NCBI GenBank assembly: GCA_023428135.1
Contig: JAEYZG010000049.1
Location: 1-52,607, forward strand
Reading direction: 5' to 3'
Source: Bacteroidota bacterium
GTDB lineage: Bacteria; Bacteroidota; Bacteroidia; Cytophagales; Cytophagaceae
DNA length: 52,607 nt
Part shown: positions 36,776 to 46,200 of the stretch, one piece after another
Position numbering within the stretch: the stretch's first letter is position 1
How the letters are laid out: each line of letters starts with the position of its first letter
Notes under the pieces: generated by a model
The model's input: the letters and a program-made list of their open reading frames with translations, nothing else
What the model was told of the DNA's origin: nothing
Database searches by the model: none
Made by a program: the position numbers and the translations under genes

Positions 36776-38239
36776 CTATTTTTTAACAACTTTCATTATT
36801 TCCTCCTGACCTTCCACATACACAAAATAAATCCCGTCTGGCAAATGTGATAGGTTAACAGATCCGGAAATGTGTTTTTCCTGATGTATAATAGTGCCTA
36901 ATGTATTTGTTATGGTAACAGATTTTCCATCACAATTTTTCAGTTGTAAATTATCATAAAAAGGATTGGGGGAAGCTGTCATTTTTGTTTCAGGTTTCTC
37001 AACTATCGAGGTAACAACTTCTGTCAGGAATGGAGGACTATACTTCCATAATCTGGGAGTCTGGTCTGTACTAAAAACTCCGGCATTTAAATATCCAGTA
37101 ACAAAGTATAATACTCCATTTACGTTAGTTAGATTATAAGTCCCAATATAACTATCTGTCGGGTCCGCAGTCAATTTATTCACCTGGTACGGAACGGTAT
37201 CGTTTATATCCATTTGAAAAAGGCCATAGTCACTTGTAAAATCACTATAATCATCTTCATCTGTCTGGCCAATGTAAAATAAAGTAGAGCCAATACTTTC
37301 AATTCCTCTGTACTCTGAATAATAAGCTTCAATGAATAAGAAATGAAAAGTATTTTCCGGAGTACCATCTGTTTGCCAGAAATACATTCCGGATTGACTC
37401 TCTATGATCAGAACTGCCTTATCGCCAACTTCTTTAAATTTCACGTAATGTGGATCAAGTCCAATAGGTTCTGTCAACTGTATAGTACCATCAACTGTTC
37501 CATCCGTAATAAAGACAGGGTAATTCAGTGCCATATAATTATCCACTACAAATAACATCTTACCTTTGTAATATTCTATAAGGCTAAATTGATAACCATG
37601 CTCAATTCTTTGTATTAAAGTAGTATCCCCTACAGATCCCTTGGTTGTATATATATTAAGGACGTCCTCTCCTGTAGCATATTCATGAAAACCAGTTGCA
37701 AAAAGCAGTTTATCTTCAAGCACTCCCAGTATCTTCACAAATGTAAAATTGTTTTCCCTCACTCCGTCTTCATTATCGGCAAAATCATCATCTATCAGAA
37801 ATACTTCTGGCGTAGCTCCCGGACCACTGGTACGAAGCAAAGAATCACCAGAAATATAATAAGTGTATCCATTTAGTGTGTTTTGTGGACTTTCCTGAGG
37901 AGAGGGAAAATCATCACCATTGGGTTGAAGAACAGTTCCGACAGCTGTGCCATCTGATATATAATATTTAGATGAAGGACCTTGAGTAACAATATAGATT
38001 TTCTCATTATCTGTTTGAATTGAAATAATTAGTTTATTCAGATCGATTATCATTTGAGTATTTGCCGGGTTACCGTTAGAATGCCACAATTGATCTTTTA
38101 TAGCAAAGTAAAGATCTTCGCCTTCTCTAAATGGAGTAAAATGATTTGGACGGTCTGGCAATTCAGAGACCAGTTGTGGTTGAGCCATCAGCAGACCACT
38201 TAGTAAAAAAAAGGCGACGAAAAGTAAATTTTTCTTCAT
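36776..38239 (-). CDS. Secreted ELWxxDGT-type protein with T9SS type A domain
   Basis: The 487-residue protein starts with a signal peptide (MKKNLLFVAFFLLSGLLMAQ). About 400 residues of degenerate ELWxxDGT-type repeats follow (DQLWHSNGNPANTQMI, YYISDGTAVGTVL, VFITDGTVDGTIQL, FWQTDGTPENTFHF), suggesting one propeller. A T9SS type A domain ends it (MTASPNPFYDNLQL ... GIYFVYVEGQEEIMKVVKK). It is a short relative of the 1084-residue protein at 19602-22856, without the PKD-like half. The IS element sits 9 bp after its stop codon and separates it from its probable terminator. Confidence 0.85.
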   Translation of the reverse strand: MKKNLLFVAFFLLSGLLMAQPQLVSELPDRPNHFTPFREGEDLYFAIKDQLWHSNGNPANTQMIIDLNKLIISIQTDNEKIYIVTQGPSSKYYISDGTAVGTVLQPNGDDFPSPQESPQNTLNGYTYYISGDSLLRTSGPGATPEVFLIDDDFADNEDGVRENNFTFVKILGVLEDKLLFATGFHEYATGEDVLNIYTTKGSVGDTTLIQRIEHGYQFSLIEYYKGKMLFVVDNYMALNYPVFITDGTVDGTIQLTEPIGLDPHYVKFKEVGDKAVLIIESQSGMYFWQTDGTPENTFHFLFIEAYYSEYRGIESIGSTLFYIGQTDEDDYSDFTSDYGLFQMDINDTVPYQVNKLTADPTDSYIGTYNLTNVNGVLYFVTGYLNAGVFSTDQTPRLWKYSPPFLTEVVTSIVEKPETKMTASPNPFYDNLQLKNCDGKSVTITNTLGTIIHQEKHISGSVNLSHLPDGIYFVYVEGQEEIMKVVKK

Positions 38240-38807
38240 GAGTACAGTAAAATATAAGATTAAACATAGTCTCCCAACCCAAAAAAAAATAAAATGTTTA
38301 GGAGGTGATATTAGTTCTCCCCTGCAGGTGCTTGTACTGCACGAAATCTTTGATATTAGCTTCCCTCAATTTTAATCTAAACAACGATTTTCTTCAGACT
38401 CTCTACTCATGAGTATTCTTTCAAAAGTTTCAGAACCATTGATGTATTGAGCAAACGTGAAGCTGCATTTTTAACTAAATCAGCAAGGTTAGCATTGGCA
38501 ACTAATCATCTAAAAACAATAGTGGACTATTTCCTTTACATAAGGAAGACTTAATAAATTAACAGAGGTATCTTCATTACTATATTTATTATAGTTGCTA
38601 ACCTCTGAATAGCCAAAGTTGCCTCATATTGATTTTGGCAAAATAATAGGGCAGCTGAATCTCCTTTAAAATTTTCGATTAAATATGGATCAGTACCTTA
38701 AAAATAACATTCATTGGATACCAACATTAATGATTGAACAGTTAATAATACATCCACATATGCAGAAATGCCAGCATTCTAACGCAACTATATCCACTAC
38801 CTGTTAA
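38240..38807. other. 568-bp spacer, nothing recognised
   Basis: An A-rich tract follows the upstream gene start, and an imperfect GCAGGTGCTTGTACTGC palindrome lies near 38325. I see no gene, dispersed-repeat copy or clear terminator. Confidence 0.35.
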
Positions 38808-39602
38808 TTATTTTGCCAGGTTAAGAATTCTAAATGCCCCTCTGGCAACAATTATAAAAACTGCAGTCCCAATGATTAAATCCGGATATTTTGAATTCAG
38901 GATATAAACCAAAAAACCAGCAGCTATTACACCTAAGTTGATTACTATATCATTAGAAGTAAAAATCATGCTTGCCTGCATATGTGCTTCTTTGTCATTT
39001 GATTTTTGAAGTAAGTAAAGGCAAATCACATTCGCTAGCAGTGCCAAAACAGATATGATAATCATTGTGCCAAAATCCGGAACTTGTTCATATCCAAAAA
39101 ATCTTCTCACCACTTCTGCAAATCCGAATAAAGCCAATACCAACTGAAAGTATCCACTTATTTTCGCTACATTTTTCTTTTTAGATACAGCACTGCCAAC
39201 AGCATATAAACTAAGCCCATAAACCAAGGCGTCTGCGAGCATATCCAAACTATCAGATACAAGGCCCATTGAGCGGGATAAAAAGCCTGAAATGATTTCA
39301 ACTAAAAAGAAAATAAAATTAATTAATAGAACGGTCCATAATAATTTAGATTGCTCCTTTGAAGAATCTACAAAAGAAACACTTTCAACGCTTTCACTTT
39401 TGAGAAGGGAGGAGTTAAAATTCAGGTCATCAATTGATTTTTCTATCCCACGAAGGTTTCCAACATGATATACAGTTAATTTTCTATTTGGTATATCAAA
39501 ATCCAAAGATTTAATTTCCTGTATATTATCCAGTTTCATTCGGATCATGCTTTCTTCTGAAGGACAGTCCATTTTACGAACAAGAAATTCTGACTTTTCC
39601 AT
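38808..39602 (-). CDS. CDF-type cation transporter with N-terminal HMA-like domain
   Basis: The start at 39602 (MEKSEFLVRKMDCPSEE) is preferred; a start at 39689 would add 29 residues of poor quality. Residues 1-70 look like a heavy-metal-associated domain, but the metal motif reads MDCPSEE with one cysteine instead of CxxC. The rest is a cation-diffusion-facilitator membrane domain: LLINFIFFLVEIISGFLSRS, MGLVSDSLDMLADALVYGLS (with the SDSLDMLAD metal site), and later NDIVINLGVIAAGFL. The second half-site D/H pair reads SNDIVIN rather than HxxxD. The cytosolic CDF C-terminal domain is lacking. It probably exports Zn, Cd or Co across the inner membrane. Confidence 0.85.
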   Translation of the reverse strand: MEKSEFLVRKMDCPSEESMIRMKLDNIQEIKSLDFDIPNRKLTVYHVGNLRGIEKSIDDLNFNSSLLKSESVESVSFVDSSKEQSKLLWTVLLINFIFFLVEIISGFLSRSMGLVSDSLDMLADALVYGLSLYAVGSAVSKKKNVAKISGYFQLVLALFGFAEVVRRFFGYEQVPDFGTMIIISVLALLANVICLYLLQKSNDKEAHMQASMIFTSNDIVINLGVIAAGFLVYILNSKYPDLIIGTAVFIIVARGAFRILNLAK

Positions 39603-39689
39603 TTTGCTATAATAATACCCAAATATAGAGACTAACGATCTTATATCACAGGTAATCTGGTTTCCCCTCCTGCACTGACGGATGTTCAT

Positions 39690-40099
39690 CTTCCTCAGCT
39701 ATACATATATTTGATTTTGCGTAAAAACAGCGTTAGCCTGTCCTCTTCAGTAGCCAGCTGATCGATATTAAGTGTTGCCCATAGTTGGTTTATAGGATAG
39801 TAATGTATAGTGGGAGACAGTGACTGGAGCCTTACTTTGTCTGAACCGGGATGCTAAAGGATTAACGGATAGACAGGATTATCTTTGATTCAAGCAACAA
39901 TTTGTGAGGTTGATGGATGTCTTATCTTTATAACTCTATCCAGTATTTAAACTAAAAACTGTAAACCTATTTTAGGACGAGGCAGACGTGGCAATCCTGT
40001 CAATTCAATAATCCTATAAATCCTGATTCAGACAATTTTTCTCGTTCCCTCGCACTAAGCTGTCGGACAGGTGTTTTTATCTTTTTATCTCAAAATAAA
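39690..40099. repeat. Spacer with family-C repeats
   Basis: No gene is seen. Family-C motifs occur at 39856-39881 (inverted) and 39993-40040 (direct, ATCCTGATTCAGACAATTTT). The same family flanks the other side of the GH8 gene. Confidence 0.45.
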
Positions 40100-40127
40100 A
40101 ATAGCCAGCTTAAAAAAACTGGCTATT
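40100..40127 (-). terminator. Terminator of the GH8 transcript
   Basis: Stem AATAGCCAG/CTGGCTATT with a 10-nt loop is followed on the minus strand by TTTATTTTG. It lies about 110 bp after the GH8 stop codon and just past a short open frame (40154-40258). Confidence 0.75.
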
Positions 40128-40153
40128 CTTAAATCTTTTCTCAGATGCTCACA

Positions 40154-40258
40154 TTATATACGCGAATGACCTTTATTAAGGACATGCTCCTGTCTTTCCA
40201 TAAATTCCTTAGCATCCAGCTCTACTAGTTTATCAATTTTATTTGATGACTTGTACAT
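40154..40258 (-). CDS. Possible 34-aa small protein overlapping the GH8 stop
   Basis: An ATG inside the last codons of the GH8 gene opens a different frame that reads MYKSSNKIDKLVELDAKEFM then ERQEHVLNKGHSRI and stops 27 bp before the GH8 terminator. The peptide is hydrophilic, helical in character and uses ordinary codons. It fills the gap between the GH8 stop and the terminator almost exactly. No homologue is known to me, so it is only a candidate. Confidence 0.3.
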   Translation of the reverse strand: MYKSSNKIDKLVELDAKEFMERQEHVLNKGHSRI

Positions 40259-43200
40259 AACCATTATAGGGCTCTTTGTAGATCTGACTGTTCAGGTTAA
40301 TGACGTAGAAGTAGGTTCCGTCCGGCAATACTTCCCCGTTTCTGTAATTTGTTCCATCCCAATTCTTCAGATAACCTGTACTCTTCCAAACCAGAGTTCC
40401 CCAGCGGTTGTAAATTAAAAACTCTGCATTCGGGAAACTTTCTATATTCCCTATCACCCAGGTATCATTGTGGCCATCCCCGTTTACAGTAATCGCATTT
40501 GGTATCCTGATCGGTCTTTCAACATATACTGTTACCGAATCCTTACTCTTACACATATTCGTTGCATCCGCTACCGTTAAGGTGTATACGATTGTCCGAT
40601 CCGCAATAAATGTCGGGTTGCTCGCGGTCGTATCGCTCAGGCCTGTCGCCGGTGACCAGGTATACAAAGCTCCCCCTGCTCCATTCAATCGGCCTGTTTC
40701 ACCATCCTTAATATAGATATCTGATCCGGCATCCGCTACAGGAGTCTGAATCACAGTTAGTGTTCTTCCTGTTGAAGTCTGACTACACGTTCCATTGTCT
40801 TCAATAACTGTATACAAACCGCTCTGAGTAGCTGTGTAATTTGGACTGGTAGCTCCTGCAATCACAACCCCATCACGCAGCCACTGGTAAGTAGCTCCCA
40901 GAGTTACAGGAACAGTATACGTTACCTTGTCAGGAGAACAAACCGTGTGATCTCCTTCATTGATCACAGGATTAGGAATCGGTTTGATATCCATAGTAAT
41001 TTTAGAAGATTCCACATAGCTTGAACCTATCACACAGGCCAGGTTAGAAGTCATTCCTACCCAAACCTGATCTCCTGTCACCAAAGTGGAACTGCTGAAT
41101 GTCGTTCCGGTTGCCACAGGAACCGTCGAGTTATTCACATACCAATTATAAATCGGTGAAGAGCCTGTACCACTTGACGACTTAACACTGAACGTACTTA
41201 ATAGACCTTCGCAGTTAGGATTCGCTTCAATCGATACAGCTGCAGCCTCAGCATCTACAATATTTAAGGTGACGATATTGGAAGTTGCATCTCCTGCATT
41301 ACATGTATTAGAGGTCGATACGACAACTTTTACTGTTTTGCCATGATCTCCACTAACAGGATTGTAAGAATACGTCTGCGCTGTGCTTACAGGTGTGATG
41401 CCTGAACCCAGGTACCACTCGTAGCTTAATGTTCCTGTACCTGTTGTATTGGCAGTAGCATTGAATGTAAATGCTGCTGAACCGGAACATACCTGGCCCG
41501 GATCATTTATACTTGCCGTTACTACTTCCGGAGTAGTTACAGTTACCGTTATCACATTGCTGATGACCGAACCGCAATTACCAGAGGTTTCTACCCTCCT
41601 GAATTGTGTTGTAGAGGTCAGGACTCCTGGAGTGTAAGCAGCACCAGTTGCACCACTGATATCCGTCATAGTCGGATGTGCTGCGTCTGTATATTGCCAC
41701 TGATAGGTGTAAGTTCCTGTTCCACCTGTAGGGATGGTTACACTGGTAAACGGGTCAGGAGCGTCTCCTGAACAAATTGTCTGAATACCTCCGATGGCTC
41801 CTTCAGTAAGAACAGGGTTCACTGTGATCTTAACAGGAGTGGTAAAAGCTTTATTACACGGTGCAGGAGCAGCTGCATCATCCACTCTCCGTCGGTAATA
41901 GGTAGTGGCAGTTAATGTTGCTGTCGGGGTAAAATCTTTGCCACCATTACTTGGTGTACCTATTGCAGGAACCCAGCTTGCCTCCACTGTAGGAGTTTGT
42001 GATTGTTGCCAGCTATACACCGCAGTGACGGCATCCGAAGCTGCTGTTTCTTCCAGCTTAGCTGCAGATGTATTATAGCAAATTGTTTGATCATCACTGA
42101 GTTTACCTGGTTTTATTCCCGGATTTACTGTAATCGTAATTGCATTCGATGCCACAGGTGTAGCACTTGCACATTCTTCATTACTTACAAGTTCAACTTT
42201 TACCGTATTGCCAGGACTTGATGTGGAAACGGTCAGGTCACTGGTCGTAAAGGTATTGGAGGAAGTTGCAGCTCCTTGTTTCGTTGTGCCGATATACCAT
42301 TGGTATTGTGGTGATGGTCCTCCATCTGTCGGAGTTGCTGTAAAGTTTACTGCATTTCCTTCACAAACATCCAGAACATCTGCTGTGATACTCACTGAAG
42401 GCACTGGTATAGATTTGATGGTAACACTTACTGGTATTGATACATCTGATAATGGACTTGCACACAACTCTGAACTGGTCATGGTTACTGTGATCGAATT
42501 ACCCGGGAGAAGACTGCTTGTTGTATAGGTTGCTCCTGTGCCTCCTACTGTTGTAGTACCGTTTTTCCATTCGTAAACCGGAATAGAACCTCCGTTGGTT
42601 GCTACTGCTGTGAAGGTTACGCTCTCATTCGGACATATACTTGACTTATCCGCTGTTACCACTACTTCCGGTATTACCGTCGGCTTTACCGTCATGATAA
42701 TTTCTGTTGAGGTTGCATCTGATGGGCTTGCGCAATCAGAATTGCTCACCATTTTAACAAAAACTCTGTCTCCGTCTGCTAATGTATTGATGGTAAACTT
42801 TTCCGAATCTACTGCTGAGCTCGCAGGTCCCTGACTTGCAGGAGTCAAATCTGTTGCTTTCTGTACAAACCATTCATAAGTCGGGTTGGAACCACCATTG
42901 CCAGGAGCTGCTGTAAATGTTACGCTGGTATTTTCACAGATGGTAGTGCCCGGATCAGCTGTTACTGTTACTGCAGGAGCAACCTGAGTTGTGACTGTCA
43001 TCACAATTGCATCTGAGACAGCAGGATTAGGTTTTGCACAGATTAAGGAGCTTGTCATTTCCACATAATAGCTGTCACCATCACTTATAGCTCCTGCTCC
43101 GGAGGCCGGTGTTGTATAGGTAGCTCCTGTAGCTAATGGAATCGCGGCACCGGAGCCAACTGCCCCCTTATACCATTGATAAGTTGGAGTACCTCCATTT

Positions 43201-46200
43201 GTTTCTACAGCTGTAAACGTAACAGCAGCATTAGCACAAGTGGTGGTTGAAGGAGTCGAAATCACAACAGAAGCCACAACTGTAGGAGTAACTGTAATTT
43301 CGACGCTTTCCGTAGGCACACCCAGGCAATAACCGGATGAATCTATCCTTCTGTAATAAGTGGTACTGGTCAATGCTCCAGGTGCATAACCCGATGCCGT
43401 TGTGCTATACGCATTTATATCTGTCCACGGGCCTGTAGTGCCGTTTGTTGTAGAACTCTGCCACTTGTAATACTTATCAGCCACTCCCCCTGTACTTGCT
43501 GTACCGGTAAGTGGGTCCGGAGTTTCTCCCGAACAAATAGACTGATCAGAAGAAATGGTACCTGCTACTGTAGTCGGTGTTACTGTAATCGCAATGCTTT
43601 TGGTTGGCACGGCCGGGCAGTATCCTGAAGAATCTATTCTTCTGTAATAGGTAGTGCTGGTCAATACTCCGGGAGCATAATCTATTGCCGTTGTGCTATA
43701 TGGTTCTATATCTGTCCAGGGACCGGCATTCGTAGCCGAACTCTGCCATTTGTAATTCTTTTCTGTATCTCCTCCTGTGCTGGCTGTGCCAGTGAGCACT
43801 TCCGGAGTTGAACCTGAACAAAGATTCTGAGCTGAAGAAATCGTACCTGCTACCGTAGGAGCAGTAATTCTGATCACCAATTTAGCTGACTCTTTATAAC
43901 AAGTTGCAATTCCATCGTTTCCATCTTCTACACGTAGTACGTATGTACCAGTATCAGCCATAGTTGTGGCAGATACTGTATAGGGTGCATAAGTATTGCT
44001 TGCTGTTGTTACAGCCACGCCATTTTTATACCAGGTATAGTAGTAGTTTGGATTTGCAGGAGTAGCTGCACCAGATATACTTAGAGGTGCACCTAAACAA
44101 ATATCCGCCGTAGAAACAGATGTAGTAACTGTTGTTGGTGGAATACAGCCGTTAATTGCACCGCAGTTTACCACATACTGAGATTGGATATTGGTTACAC
44201 CATAAACAGTAGCATAACCAATGTTTGTGATAAAATCTGCGCAGGTATTTACTGTTGCATCGAAAGTACGCTCAATAACAGCATTGGCCAAAATTGGCCC
44301 AGGAATTGTTGGCCAGGTAATTGTAGAACCTGTCAAATCTCCATTATCTGATATATTTGTAATATTATTTAATTCTGCAGGTACAGGGTCGCTGATTATT
44401 AAATCAAATGCTGAATCAAAATGAGCGGTATAAGCTGAAAGGGCCTGCTGTGAACCTTTTGCGAAAATTCCTGCATAACCGGCTCCCAGTTCCGTTATTC
44501 CTGTTATTACTTTAAGAGGAGCCCCGGTAAAGTCATTAATCCAGATATATAATTTATCATCCTGCAACTCAGTTCTAACCTTTACAGAACTAAAGCTCCC
44601 CGGAAATGTCAAACCTGTAAACGCAGCTATAGGTGTATTACTGCCATTTTGATAAAGCCTGATTTCAATAAAATTATTGCCATTAATATTAGGAGCAATC
44701 TCAAGTCGTAAACCTTTAAAATCCGCTAAGCCAGGTGTACCTGACTGGTAACGGTATAGAAAAGAGAATGAACTGGAATTGGTTGGTGCAATAGTAGATT
44801 CAACCCAACCATTTACTCCATGTGCTTTTTTAGGTCCAAAGGCATAACCATTGGCGCCGGGAGTATTGTTACCTCCGTTTTGATCCAATGAAATAACTGT
44901 CCCGTTTAACTTAGGCATGGTAACGCCTGTCCCTAATGTCTGCCAGTCAGTAAGCTGTGTGCCTGCTCCTGCCCATGAGGCTGTTGATCCGTCTTTGTTT
45001 GTAAAGGTTAGTGTATAATTGATAACATCGCCGACAACTACTGAAGTTGTATTGGCTGTTTTCACCAAAGAAGTCTCTTTAGGTGGTGTCGGTGGTACAG
45101 GATTACAGGTAAGTTTCAGAATTACTGCTGAAGAATCCGGTGAGTCTACATCTGACCAGATCCAGCCTGCATTGATGAATGTCTTCTCTGAACAAGGAGA
45201 CTTAGCTATCGTTCTATAGGATAAATTAGCTTTTTCCCCTGTGAGCATTATAGGTATCGTCCATTTCACATATCCTGAAAATTTAGAATTACCTGGTAAA
45301 GGTGTATAGGTAGCTTTAACATCAACTGCAAGGTCATCTGTAAATGCACTCCATTCCAGCTCGATGGGAATTGAGTCTGTCACCACTACATTATAGGTTT
45401 CACGTCCTGGAAGCGGACCATCCCCGGCGACTCTTCTCCATGTATATCCATCAAATTCCTCCACTAATACTTTGGAGAAATTTTTAACAGGTCCACCGCA
45501 GGCATCTTTGCTGTAGTTGTCAACCACTTCAGGTTCGTATTTGGGTACTGAATAAAAGTTTGTAAAACCCGGACTGACAGGAAAATAACTATCCTCCTGC
45601 CCATCCTGGTCTGTGGTACTGATGTTCGGATCGTATGACCAGTCATCTATTAATCTGGGCATTAAAAGAGATGATGGATTGGATTTGAGCACGGTACGTA
45701 TAATACTTGGCCCTACTACACCTTTATGTATCAGGTATTCACTATCCAGTTTATCGTACACATGCATGGTAGTAGCCGTTAATACATTTGCAAACTGCGT
45801 TACGATACGCTGGTTCCAGGCCCCCTTTGCATCCTGTCCCCATGGAATTTTCTGATAAATAAATTTCATGGGATCTGAAGGAGGATTGTATCCGTATTTA
45901 TCAAGATCATTTTGGTTGTCAATTCCTGCAGTCCAACCAGTCGGGTTTGTTGCTGCATTGTATTCGCCAATTGCCGCACCATCATTCATAAAGTAAGAAA
46001 CCCTGTAATTACCCAGATTGATATACGCCTCATGTGCGGTATGCCAGATTCTGTAAAACTGATAAAAACTTCTTTCAGCAAAACCACTGGCTTGTGCATA
46101 GTTGGCATAAGAAACAACTACACGTGGACGTCCACCGCTCAACCAGAGATTAGAACCCGTTTTATTTTCAAAGTCCAAAGTAAAATTGACAACATCTCCG

